Below, piece by piece: positions 16,903 through 25,174 of a stretch of DNA of 64,000 nucleotides (the first letter of the stretch is position 1; each line of letters starts with the position of its first letter). This DNA comes from an uncultured Odoribacter sp. (lineage in GTDB: Bacteria > Bacteroidota > Bacteroidia > Bacteroidales > Marinifilaceae): the NCBI GenBank assembly GCA_944321165.1, contig CALUKE010000001.1, positions 494,482 to 558,481 on the forward strand, given 5' to 3'. Below the pieces are notes generated by a model. It worked only from the letters and a program-made list of their open reading frames with translations. It ran no database searches and was not told the origin of the DNA. Both the position numbers and the translations under genes were made by a program.

Positions 16903-19900
16903 TTAAAATCTCAACCCCAAAGACATGGATACAGAACGGGCAAAGGGATAATCTATACCTCTTTCATTCGTTACGGAAGAAATCCGAAAGATATCATTCA
17001 TATAAGCCCTGACCGTCATTGAAGAAGCGCCAATAGATCGCAACCATTTTCCTTGTGTTTCATATCCGATAGAGATCGATTCTCCAGAAAATACATTGTT
17101 GTCCGCAACAAAACGGGAAGACATCGGTGTATCTGCTGTCGTAGAGATCGCTCTAAACTTTGCCTTATCACCCGGATTTTTCCAACGATCATACAAAGCC
17201 CGCTTGTCTTGGTTGTAATGCACATCGGTAAATGAAATATTCTCGACTTTATCATATAAAGTTTCCATAAAGATCTGCCCTCCCAAACGGTAGCGGAAAT
17301 TGGCAGAAACAGAAAAACCCTTATAATAAAATGAGGTTCCAATAACCCCCTCTAGTTTTGGATCACTATTCCCCACAACGACTTCATCATCTGAATTATA
17401 AGTAAACGTTTGGGAACCGTCTTTGTGTAAAAAGATTTCACGCCCAGTAATCGGATCTATACCGGCAGAACGTACAGCCCACAAATCTGAAGGACTTCCA
17501 CCGTCATAATACCTCAACATGTTCTTGGTCTTATTTTCCTCATTAAATTTTGACAGGTACTCGCTTACATTCCGATATTCAGAAGTTAAATGCCGCAAAG
17601 TAGCATTCACTTGCCAAAGTAAATTCTCTTTTTTTACGAAAGCATAATTCAAAACCAAAGTAAATCCCTTAGTCAACTGCCCGCCGACATTGGTCGGAAT
17701 CTGAGTCGACCCCGTTGAAGAAGGAACCCCCGTATATACTAACAAAGGATCGGTCTTTTTGGAAAAATAATCGAAATTCATCCGCAAACGATTATTGAAC
17801 AAAACGAGATCAAATCCTATATTACGATCTAAAGTTTTCTGCCATTCCAAATCTTTATTTCCAAAATTATTAATCAAAGCACTTACACCCCATGGATTCG
17901 TATGATGATTGTTGTAAGAATAAATCTTCATGGCAATATAGGCGTCAAAATTTTGATTACCAGGATTTCCGATGGAAGCTCTCAACTTGAGTAAATTCAA
18001 CCAACCGACTTCCTGCAGAAAAGATTCATTATGAAGATTCCAACCCACTCCCACAGACCAGGTATTCGTAAAAAGTTTATTTACCCCAAAAACAGAAGCG
18101 CCGTCAGCTCGCCAGCTAGCATCCAATAAATACCGATTATCATATGAATAACCAATGTTTACATAATAACTTGCCGTTCTTTTCTTCGTCTGCTGATACA
18201 CCTTTTGATCAATGTTATATTCCTGAGCGAAAGTAGGATTGGAAAATTCATCGTCGATAAAACCTCGCATCGTATAACCATTCAAATCCGAAGAAGACTG
18301 AGTAAAACGCATTCCAGCGACAGCATTGACCATATGGCGTTCAGCCAGTAATTTTCCATAAGTAATGCTTAAATCCCCGTCATAACCAAAAGCATGTTTT
18401 TCAGACTCTGTATAAGCCCCCTTTTCATTATCATCTTTATCCACATACTCGGAATTAAAAGGTGATGAAAATTTTTCTGCTTGTTCATTCGATTTATTGA
18501 CTCCAATTTTGGCCCGAATCCTCAATTCATCGACAGCTCTCCAGTCAACTTCAAAATTATTGGTGATTCCAAAAGTTTTTGTATGATCAAAATTATTATT
18601 ACACAGATCATAAAACGGTCCATACACATTCTCATATTTAATAGAGAAAGTATTGATATCCAGATAGGAATATGATTCCAAAATTTTCACGGGCTCACCA
18701 TTTTCATCCGTTTTACGATAATACGGATTGGTACGGGCAAACTCTTTAAAAGCAACACTTTCCCGTTCTGCCATTGTATAATCGACATTCAAAGAATTCG
18801 TAAAAGCAATGCGCCCCTTCCGATAAATCAATCGAATGTTACCATTCAATACATCTCTCCCAGACCCTTTCATCACACCTTGGGTTTTCCCATAACTCAT
18901 ACCAACTCCATAACGCATAGAACCATCACCGCCTTCTAAAAACAAATTGTGTTTATGAGTTGTCGCAAATCGCAAAGGTTCATTCATCCAGTAAGTATCC
19001 ACACCTCGTCTCACTTCTTTCAAACGCATGTTATACTTTCTCTCTTCATCAACACTACCGATATATCCATCAGGTCCCCAAGTACCGTATAATCCTGAAA
19101 GCGCTTCAAATTGCAACTTTTCATAAGAATTCATCAAATTGTAATCGGATAAATCAGCGAAAGTAAAATTCAAGTTTCCAGTATAATTCAATCTTAACTG
19201 TCCAGCTTCTGGTGCCTTCGTTTCAACTACAATCACACCATTTGCAGCTTTCGAACCATAAATAGCGGTTGCCGAAGCATCTTTCAATACAGTAATGCTT
19301 TGTACCCGATCCATGCTCAAATCACTGATCGTAGCCAATGTTGACTCAAAGCCATCCAATATAAAAAGTGGCTGGTTCGGATCCGTATTATATTCTTCCG
19401 TCAAACCGATCACACTGGTTTTTCCCCGTATTTCAATATCCGGTAAATGATTCGGATCGGAACCGAATTCATTGTTTTCAATAATGGCAAAAGAAGGATC
19501 CAACGTTTTCAAACTCTCCAAAACATTTGAATTTCCAACCATTTTCAATTCTTTATTGCTAAATGTAGCCGATGATCCTGTAAAACTCTCTTTTTTACGT
19601 GTAAAAATTCCGGTCACAACCACCTCTTCCATTTCTGCTACCTCCTCTTCCAATCTTACTTCCAGCAACTCCTCTCCCGCATATTTGATTTCCCGAGTTT
19701 TCATTCCTACAAAAGAAAATACCAATACCACCTCCTTGTCTTCCGGAACAGCCAATAAAAACCGGCCTTCTGCATCTGTCACTGTACCAAAAGTCGTTCC
19801 TTTGATTTGTACCGTAACGCCCGGCAAAGGCTGTTTCTGATGGTCTGTCACTTTTCCGGCAACTTTTTGTTCTTTAGCAAATTGTTGCTGCATTTTTCGG

Positions 19901-20250
19901 ATGGTAATCACATGATCTATCATTTTATAACTAAACCCATGTTTAGTTAATACCTCATCCAAAATCTGCTGCAAAGAGGCATCTTCAAAATCTACATTTA
20001 CCCGTTCATTGCCCTGAAAAATTCCCTTTTCATAAAAAAAACGGTAATCCGATTGACGCTGAAGCTCCTGAAATAATTCCTCCATCAAAATACCCTCTTT
20101 TTTTACATGGAAACGATTCTCCTGCGAATAAAGGGATGCCTGGGAAATACCGATGCCTAAAAAAAGAAAAAAGATTTTCAAACTCATAATCAAGAAAATT
20201 TTCCGCCACTTTCCTCGATGGGAAAGTCTACCAATCTTGTTTTTTTTCAT
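16903..20250 (-). CDS. SusC/RagA TonB-dependent transporter with STN signalling domain, locus 1
   Basis: An 1115-residue outer-membrane protein. After the signal sequence come an STN domain (about 47-120, EELFQELQRQSDYRFFYEKG), a carboxypeptidase-regulatory-like domain (about 130-215, VAGKVTDHQKQPLPGVTVQI), the SusC linker EEVVVTGI, the plug (about 220-350, with LFILDGFES and ATAIYGSKAANGVIVVETKA) and the 22-strand barrel ending GLRF. STN domains let transporters signal through an inner-membrane FecR to an ECF sigma factor; the matching fecR and sigma genes are adjacent. It imports a substrate captured by SusD. It is closely similar to the SusC at 37685, especially over the plug. Confidence 0.95.
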   Translation of the reverse strand: MKKNKIGRLSHRGKWRKIFLIMSLKIFFLFLGIGISQASLYSQENRFHVKKEGILMEELFQELQRQSDYRFFYEKGIFQGNERVNVDFEDASLQQILDEVLTKHGFSYKMIDHVITIRKMQQQFAKEQKVAGKVTDHQKQPLPGVTVQIKGTTFGTVTDAEGRFLLAVPEDKEVVLVFSFVGMKTREIKYAGEELLEVRLEEEVAEMEEVVVTGIFTRKKESFTGSSATFSNKELKMVGNSNVLESLKTLDPSFAIIENNEFGSDPNHLPDIEIRGKTSVIGLTEEYNTDPNQPLFILDGFESTLATISDLSMDRVQSITVLKDASATAIYGSKAANGVIVVETKAPEAGQLRLNYTGNLNFTFADLSDYNLMNSYEKLQFEALSGLYGTWGPDGYIGSVDEERKYNMRLKEVRRGVDTYWMNEPLRFATTHKHNLFLEGGDGSMRYGVGMSYGKTQGVMKGSGRDVLNGNIRLIYRKGRIAFTNSLNVDYTMAERESVAFKEFARTNPYYRKTDENGEPVKILESYSYLDINTFSIKYENVYGPFYDLCNNNFDHTKTFGITNNFEVDWRAVDELRIRAKIGVNKSNEQAEKFSSPFNSEYVDKDDNEKGAYTESEKHAFGYDGDLSITYGKLLAERHMVNAVAGMRFTQSSSDLNGYTMRGFIDDEFSNPTFAQEYNIDQKVYQQTKKRTASYYVNIGYSYDNRYLLDASWRADGASVFGVNKLFTNTWSVGVGWNLHNESFLQEVGWLNLLKLRASIGNPGNQNFDAYIAMKIYSYNNHHTNPWGVSALINNFGNKDLEWQKTLDRNIGFDLVLFNNRLRMNFDYFSKKTDPLLVYTGVPSSTGSTQIPTNVGGQLTKGFTLVLNYAFVKKENLLWQVNATLRHLTSEYRNVSEYLSKFNEENKTKNMLRYYDGGSPSDLWAVRSAGIDPITGREIFLHKDGSQTFTYNSDDEVVVGNSDPKLEGVIGTSFYYKGFSVSANFRYRLGGQIFMETLYDKVENISFTDVHYNQDKRALYDRWKNPGDKAKFRAISTTADTPMSSRFVADNNVFSGESISIGYETQGKWLRSIGASSMTVRAYMNDIFRISSVTNERGIDYPFARSVSMSLGLRF

Positions 20251-20279
20251 AATTTTGTATAGCTATTAGTTAAACAATG

Positions 20280-20332
20280 CATCTGCTGCCAACAGATGTT
20301 TTATACAGGGGAAAAAGCTACCAACTTTTTCC
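20280..20332 (-). promoter_or_regulatory. Two hairpins with near-identical loops between fecR and susC, locus 1
   Basis: On the minus strand, stem GGAAAAAG/CTTTTTCC (20332-20310) has loop TTGGTAG and stem CATCTG/CAGATG (20298-20280) has loop TTGGCAG. They fill the 94-bp fecR-susC spacer. No long T-run follows either, so they look more like mRNA processing, pausing or protein-binding elements than full terminators. Confidence 0.4.
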
Positions 20333-20344
20333 TCTTTTATTTCA

Positions 20345-21430
20345 CTATTCTACAATAAGCACATTTTCCTGTAAAGAAAAATGAACATCACAACTGCTTT
20401 CCAACACATTCAACAACTCTGACAATTCTCCATAACGAGGAAGATTCCCTTTAAAAATAATCGATTTAACCGCCGAATTCCGATAAAAAACTGCCACATC
20501 ATACCAACGAGCCACTTTCCGGAGAATTACCTCCAGGTTTTGATTATCAAAAACAAAAACGCCATTTTTCCAATCAATGATTTGCTGGATATCCACCTCT
20601 TCCACTTCAAGCGTCCCGTCAGCTCCCAGGACAGAAACCTGCTGACCGGGAAGAAGCACCACCTGTTGGCCTGACAAAGAAGCGGTTACAGCCACCTTCC
20701 CTTCAATTAAAGTCGTATATTCCTGTTCTTCTTTGCCATAAGCATATACATTAAACTGCGTACCCAATACTTCCACCACCTGAGTAGCCGATTCAACCCG
20801 AAAAGGATGCAGAGAATCTTTTGCCACCTCAAAATAAGCCTCTCCTTCCAGATATACCCGCCGTTCTTTCTCTCCAAAAGAAACCGGATAGCGTAAACGT
20901 GTCTCTGCATTTAGCCAGATATGCGTACCGTCCGCCAAAGTCAGTTCATATTCGGCACCTCGAGGAACCTCTAAAATATTATATGAAAGGCTCTTCTTAG
21001 TCGTATCATTCCCGGAAGAGGATGGCACATACACAATATTTTTGGCTTTGCGGTCAATCACAAAATTCTCTTCTGTGATTTTCTCTTGCTCCCCATCCTG
21101 ATGACCCAAGGAAATCTGTTCCCCATTTTCCAATATCAACCGAGGTTGTTTCGAGTCTACCGCTATCAAAATCTCCGCTTCATCCGGCATTGATTGTAAC
21201 CAGAAAATTCCCCCAAACCCTATCAGTAAAACAACCAGAGCTGCAATCCAGCGAATTCTTCTCCAACGCAAAGAAAATTTCTGTCTGGAACGTTTCCGTC
21301 CCAACTCAGCTTCCAGCCGCTTCCAACCTTTTGCCTGATCTACCTGCTTCATCTCCATCCACAACTTCAACGCCTCCTCTAAAGCAGCCTCTTTCCGATC
21401 GTTCTCCGGTTGTCCTATATTTGTTTCCAT
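20345..21430 (-). CDS. FecR-family anti-sigma factor, locus 1
   Basis: A 361-residue inner-membrane protein. A cytoplasmic N-terminal segment of about 60 residues (LWMEMKQVDQAKGWKRLEAE) binds the sigma factor; one membrane helix follows (IRWIAALVVLLIGFGGIFWL). The periplasmic FecR domain contains LEVPRGAEYELTLADGTHIW, LNAETRLRYPVSF and RRVYLEGEAYFEVA at about 150-215, and a C-terminal DUF4974/STN-like module ends the protein (QNLEVILRKVARWYDVAVFY, LNVLESSCDVHFSL). It holds the ECF sigma factor inactive until SusC reports substrate. It is upstream of and co-oriented with susC, while the sigma gene is divergent. Confidence 0.93.
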   Translation of the reverse strand: METNIGQPENDRKEAALEEALKLWMEMKQVDQAKGWKRLEAELGRKRSRQKFSLRWRRIRWIAALVVLLIGFGGIFWLQSMPDEAEILIAVDSKQPRLILENGEQISLGHQDGEQEKITEENFVIDRKAKNIVYVPSSSGNDTTKKSLSYNILEVPRGAEYELTLADGTHIWLNAETRLRYPVSFGEKERRVYLEGEAYFEVAKDSLHPFRVESATQVVEVLGTQFNVYAYGKEEQEYTTLIEGKVAVTASLSGQQVVLLPGQQVSVLGADGTLEVEEVDIQQIIDWKNGVFVFDNQNLEVILRKVARWYDVAVFYRNSAVKSIIFKGNLPRYGELSELLNVLESSCDVHFSLQENVLIVE

Positions 21431-21516
21431 CCTATAAAATTTAAATTTCTAAAAACTTCCTACATCATTAAAACAGTTCAAAAACAAAATATACGTAAGT
21501 TAAAAATGTATTTTTT

Positions 21517-21547
21517 TTGGTGGTCCCCAATTTTATCTTTTACTTTG
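21517..21547 (+). promoter_or_regulatory. Probable promoter of the ECF sigma gene
   Basis: TTG at 21517-21519 and TTACTTTG at 21540-21547 separated by 20 bp, close to the -33 TTTG / -7 TAnnTTTG Bacteroidetes pattern. The start codon follows 22 bp later. Confidence 0.42.
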
Positions 21548-21569
21548 TGCAAATAGAAAGACACAATCC

Positions 21570-22118
21570 ATGCTCACAGTACAATCTGATGAATATCAAA
21601 GATTTGAAATACTATTTAAACGTTTTTACAACGGTTTGGTAGTCTATGCCAGACATTTCACAGGCGTACCGGAAATTGCAGAAGATTTGGTACATGACTT
21701 ATTCATACATATTTGGGAAGACAATCGTATCTTAAAAACAGAAAATATAAAATCTTATTTGTTTACATCTATCCGACACCGGTGCTTAAACTACTTGTCT
21801 CATTTAAAAATCCGAAATGAATATCAGGAAAAAATCATGCAAAAAGGAGATGTGATCGGCATGTTAACCTGGGAATACTACATAGAAGAAGAACTGCGGC
21901 AGCACATAGTAACTGCCATCGACCATCTTCCACCGCAAGCCCGTAAAATATTCATCATGAATCGCTTCGACCACAAAACGGCAACCGAAATCGCAAAAGA
22001 ACTTGGTCTGTCATCCCGTACCGTAGAGAAACACTTGGAATTAGCGATCAAAAGCCTGAAAAAAGAATTGGCAGAATATCTGCCAACAATCATTCTTTTT
22101 CATTTTCTTTGTCCCTAA
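21570..22118 (+). CDS. ECF RNA polymerase sigma-70 factor (Bacteroidetes type)
   Basis: A 182-residue sigma factor with only regions 2 and 4. Region 2 is at about residues 10-75 (YNGLVVYARHFTG, AEDLVHDLFIHIWE) and region 4 at about 115-170 (IDHLPPQARKIFIMNRFDHK, ATEIAKELGLSSRTVEKHLE). The last dozen residues are hydrophobic. It should direct transcription of the SusCD locus when released by FecR. Usually in Bacteroidetes sigma, fecR and susC are co-directional; here the sigma gene is divergent from fecR with 139 bp between them. It is the only sigma factor gene in the window, so it could also serve the FecR of locus 2, which is inference. Confidence 0.93.
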   Translation: MLTVQSDEYQRFEILFKRFYNGLVVYARHFTGVPEIAEDLVHDLFIHIWEDNRILKTENIKSYLFTSIRHRCLNYLSHLKIRNEYQEKIMQKGDVIGMLTWEYYIEEELRQHIVTAIDHLPPQARKIFIMNRFDHKTATEIAKELGLSSRTVEKHLELAIKSLKKELAEYLPTIILFHFLCP

Positions 22119-22274
22119 CCCAATGATTGACAATCTTTACGGACATCCATATGTCTGCAGTCTCCATGAACAAATTCAAAATAAAATTTTAAACTTATTT
22201 AATCTTATTTTAATGACAATATCGGCAACTGCATCGTAAATTTACAGATATAAATAAAGTTGCAAAATATTATT

Positions 22275-23210
22275 ATGGCTTATATTGACTATTATGGCAT
22301 TCTGGGAGTCAGCAAGACTGCTACCCAGGATGAAATCAAAAAGGCTTTCAAGAAATTGGCTCGAAAATATCATCCGGATTTAAACCCCAATGATCCGACA
22401 GCCAAACAAAAATTTCAGGAGATCAACGAAGCCAACGAGGTTTTAAGCGATCCTGAAAAACGTAAGAAATACGATGCTTACGGTGAAAATTGGAAACACG
22501 CTGACGAATTTGAAGCGCAGAAACAACGTTATCAACAGCAAGGACAAGCCGGTGGCTTCGGCGGTATGGGCGGCAGTTACTGGTCGTCTGCAGACGGAAG
22601 CAGTTTTAGCGGCAGTTTCAACGGCGAGGAAGGAGAATTTTCCGACTTCTTTGAATCTCTGTTCGGTTCCCGGCGGGGAAGCCATCGCAGAACCTCTTCC
22701 GCATTCAAGGGCCAGGACTATAATGCCGAATTACATCTATCCCTACGTGATGCAGCCGAAACCCACAAACAAATTCTGGAAGTCAACGGCAAAAAGATAC
22801 GAATCACCGTACCGGCAGGTATAGCAGACGGACAAACCATCAAACTGAATGGCCAGGGAGGAAGCGGCATGAACGGTGGACCGGCAGGAGATCTGTACAT
22901 CACTTTCGTGATTGGAGACGATCCGGTATACAAACGCGAAGGAGACGATCTGTACATGACCGTTCCGATTGACCTGTACACCGCAGTATTGGGTGGAGAA
23001 CAGATTATCGACACACTGAGTGGAAAGGTAAAAATGAAAATCAAACCGGAAACCCAGAATGGCACCAAGGTTCGATTGAAAGGAAAAGGTTTTCCTGTTT
23101 ACAAACAAGACGGACAGTTCGGAGATCTCTTTGTTACCTATGAGGTAAAACTTCCAACTCATTTAAGCGAAAAACAAAAAGAATTATTCCGGGAACTCCA
23201 AAAATCCTAA
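22275..23210 (+). CDS. cbpA: CbpA-type J-domain co-chaperone (DnaJ without zinc finger)
   Basis: A 311-residue DnaJ-class protein. The J domain covers residues 1-66 with the HPD motif at 33-35 ([10 protein letters not shown]), followed by a Gly/Ser/Phe-rich linker ([19 protein letters not shown]) and the two C-terminal peptide-binding beta domains ([40 protein letters not shown]). No CxxCxGxG zinc-finger repeats are present, which separates it from true DnaJ and fits CbpA. It stimulates DnaK ATPase. The ATG at 22275 starts the J domain directly; the frame extends five codons to a TTG. A CbpM homologue follows 18 bp downstream, as in E. coli. Confidence 0.92.
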   Translation: MAYIDYYGILGVSKTATQDEIKKAFKKLARKYHPDLNPNDPTAKQKFQEINEANEVLSDPEKRKKYDAYGENWKHADEFEAQKQRYQQQGQAGGFGGMGGSYWSSADGSSFSGSFNGEEGEFSDFFESLFGSRRGSHRRTSSAFKGQDYNAELHLSLRDAAETHKQILEVNGKKIRITVPAGIADGQTIKLNGQGGSGMNGGPAGDLYITFVIGDDPVYKREGDDLYMTVPIDLYTAVLGGEQIIDTLSGKVKMKIKPETQNGTKVRLKGKGFPVYKQDGQFGDLFVTYEVKLPTHLSEKQKELFRELQKS

Positions 23211-23228
23211 CTTAAAGATCTTTCAACC

Positions 23229-23543
23229 ATGGATACTGAATTAATTATTTTCAATGAATATTGCCAAAAAAGTCATACGGACCCGACTTTTATCATTTCG
23301 CTCGAAGAAGGAGGACTGATCGAAATCCGTACCATTGACGGCGAACAATATCTTTTGGCCTCACAATTGCGCGAACTGGAACGTTACAGTCACCTGTATT
23401 ACGATCTATCTATCAACATCGAAGGCATTGACGCCATCCACCACATGCTGGAACGCATCGAAAAACTCCAGCAGGAAGTTTGCCATCTCCGTCGAAAACT
23501 CCGTCGTTATCAACGAGAAAACGATCTCTATATAGAAGAGTAA
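23229..23543 (+). CDS. cbpM: CbpM-like chaperone modulator
   Basis: A 104-residue protein of the CbpM/MerR-HTH-like group. The start (IIFNEYCQKSHTDPTFIISL) and GLIEIRTIDGEQYLLASQLR are followed by helices with YYDLSINIEGIDAIHHMLER and a basic coiled-coil tail (IEKLQQEVCHLRRKLRRYQ). In E. coli CbpM binds the J domain of CbpA and inhibits it. Placement just after the cbpA-like gene and before a strong terminator makes a two-gene operon and supports the assignment. Confidence 0.85.
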   Translation: MDTELIIFNEYCQKSHTDPTFIISLEEGGLIEIRTIDGEQYLLASQLRELERYSHLYYDLSINIEGIDAIHHMLERIEKLQQEVCHLRRKLRRYQRENDLYIEE

Positions 23544-23563
23544 AAAACTAAATTCAATTGTGC

Positions 23564-23611
23564 TCCTTCCCGGACGGAACAAGAAGTAGAATTTGTTCCG
23601 TCCGGGAAGGA
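23564..23611 (+). terminator. Strong rho-independent terminator after cbpM
   Basis: A 19-bp perfect stem starting TCCTTCCCGGACGGAACAA and closing with its reverse complement at 23593-23611, followed by TATTTTTT. It ends the cbpA-cbpM operon 20 bp after the stop. Confidence 0.9.
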
Positions 23612-23640
23612 TATTTTTTGCAGTTTTCTTTCTTTAAGTA

Positions 23641-23670
23641 TTGCATGATTTCTTAAAAATTATATTTTTG
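23641..23670 (+). promoter_or_regulatory. Bacteroidetes consensus promoter of the DUF6055 gene
   Basis: TTG at 23641-23643 and TATTTTTG at 23663-23670 (TAnnTTTG) with a 19-bp spacer. The start codon is 54 bp downstream. Confidence 0.6.
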
Positions 23671-23724
23671 TATCGAATTTTATGATGTAAAAAATACACT
23701 TACAAACTTATAAACTGACGATTT

Positions 23725-25089
23725 ATGAAAAAACACTCGATTCCATTCGGTTTGATTTTCGTAATCGGACTTTCAGCCCAATCGATTTCAGCCCAAAATA
23801 CAGCTGATTATCAAGGTCAATCCTCTTTGCTTCCTGCCGGAAAAGCAATTTACCAGCCTAAAGAATTCGCAGGCCAGGACTGGTATTCGGACACCTGCCG
23901 CTATTCCTATCATCGCATGGCCTATACAGACAATCTGGTTATCTTTTGGGAAAAAGGATTCGGTGAAGATCTGGCGACACCCCCGGATCTGGAAGGACAT
24001 CAAATGTCTGTAAATTTGGAAAATCTCAAACAACAACTGGAAAGATTTTATGTATTTTACCGAGATTCTTTAAAATTCGTTTTACCGGGCTCCCAAAGCG
24101 AAAAATACCGGATGATGGCCATGATTCAATATTCTCTGGAAGGGACGGCTTATGGCGGGGACTATGATCAGGTAATCGGTGCATTCTGGGCCAGTCCGAG
24201 CCGTCTTCAGGGAGAACGGCTGAATGCCGTAGCACACGAACTGGGACACAGTTTTCAACTTCAACTGATCGCCGACGGAGACGGAGAAGCCTGGGGAGGA
24301 AACGGTATTTTCGAAATGGGTGCGCAATGGATGCTCTGGCATGTCAATCCCCATTGGATAGACGATGAGACCTACCATTGGGAAGCATTCAAAAAGAATA
24401 CCCACAAAGCCTTTCTGCATGTCGAGAATATTTACCGTTCCCCCTATGTACTCGAATACTGGAGTGAAAGAGAAGGATTGCCGTTCATTGCGGAATTATT
24501 CCGCCAAGGGAAAAAGGGTGAAGACCCGGTAATGACCTATCAGCGCATTAAAAACCTGTCCCAGGAAGCGTTCAACGACGAAATGTTCGATGCCTACCAA
24601 CATTTGATCAACTTCGATTACAAACGAGTATACAACCTTACTCGTTCTTGGGCCAATTCCTTCCCAGATTTCAAAAATTGTTTGGAAGACAAAGGCAAAG
24701 GTTGGTGGCAGGTAAAGAAAGCCTGGTGTCCGGAAAATTACGGCTTCAACGCCATTCATCTGAAAATACCGGCAGCCGGGAAAACGGTTACCGTCGAATT
24801 TAAAGGTATCACCTCCGACAAAGAAAATTTCAACATCCAATCGGAGGACAAAGCCGGTTGGCGATACGGATTTGTCGGCATCACAGCCGATGGGCAATCC
24901 ATTCGAGGAGAAATACATCGGGACGCCAAAGGTAAAGTCCGCTTTAAAACCCCGACCGACCGTCCGTTGAAACATCTTTGGCTGGTTATCATGGGGGCTC
25001 CGACCGAACACTGGATGAATCCCAACGACAAAACCCCGGATGCCCAATGGCCCTATCAAATCAAAGTCAACGGGTCTGAAATTCTTTAA
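23725..25089 (+). CDS. Secreted DUF6055 zincin-like metallopeptidase
   Basis: A 454-residue protein with signal peptide (LIFVIGLSAQSISAQ). The family resembles DUF6055, found in bacteria and fungi. An HExxH zinc motif is seen as AHELGHSFQ at residues 170-178 (His171, Glu172, His175), and Glu197 in GIFEMGAQWM is a candidate third ligand, as in gluzincins. C-terminal residues from about 345 form a beta-rich domain (AIHLKIPAAGKTVTVEFKGI) that may bind carbohydrate or protein. The expected role is peptide or glycopeptide cleavage outside the cell, which would complement the mannosidase locus nearby, but this is inference. It is a single gene with its own promoter and a downstream hairpin. Confidence 0.75.
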   Translation: MKKHSIPFGLIFVIGLSAQSISAQNTADYQGQSSLLPAGKAIYQPKEFAGQDWYSDTCRYSYHRMAYTDNLVIFWEKGFGEDLATPPDLEGHQMSVNLENLKQQLERFYVFYRDSLKFVLPGSQSEKYRMMAMIQYSLEGTAYGGDYDQVIGAFWASPSRLQGERLNAVAHELGHSFQLQLIADGDGEAWGGNGIFEMGAQWMLWHVNPHWIDDETYHWEAFKKNTHKAFLHVENIYRSPYVLEYWSEREGLPFIAELFRQGKKGEDPVMTYQRIKNLSQEAFNDEMFDAYQHLINFDYKRVYNLTRSWANSFPDFKNCLEDKGKGWWQVKKAWCPENYGFNAIHLKIPAAGKTVTVEFKGITSDKENFNIQSEDKAGWRYGFVGITADGQSIRGEIHRDAKGKVRFKTPTDRPLKHLWLVIMGAPTEHWMNPNDKTPDAQWPYQIKVNGSEIL

Positions 25090-25114
25090 CACACACTACC
25101 AATTTCTCTATAGC

Positions 25115-25169
25115 ATGTCTAACAAGTCTCAAATATTCAAAGTTTCTGAGTATTTTACTTGTTAGACAT
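25115..25169. terminator. Hairpin between convergent DUF6055 and TonB receptor genes
   Basis: Perfect 13-bp stem ATGTCTAACAAGT/ACTTGTTAGACAT with a 29-base loop, between two convergent stop codons. Placement suggests a shared terminator, although neither side has a strong T-run and the loop is long. Confidence 0.5.
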
Positions 25170-25174
25170 CACAT

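Noticed and set aside
20280..20332. Rho-independent terminator between fecR and susC
   Set aside because: Stems lack a proper downstream T-run and the genes are co-oriented; listed instead as regulatory hairpins.
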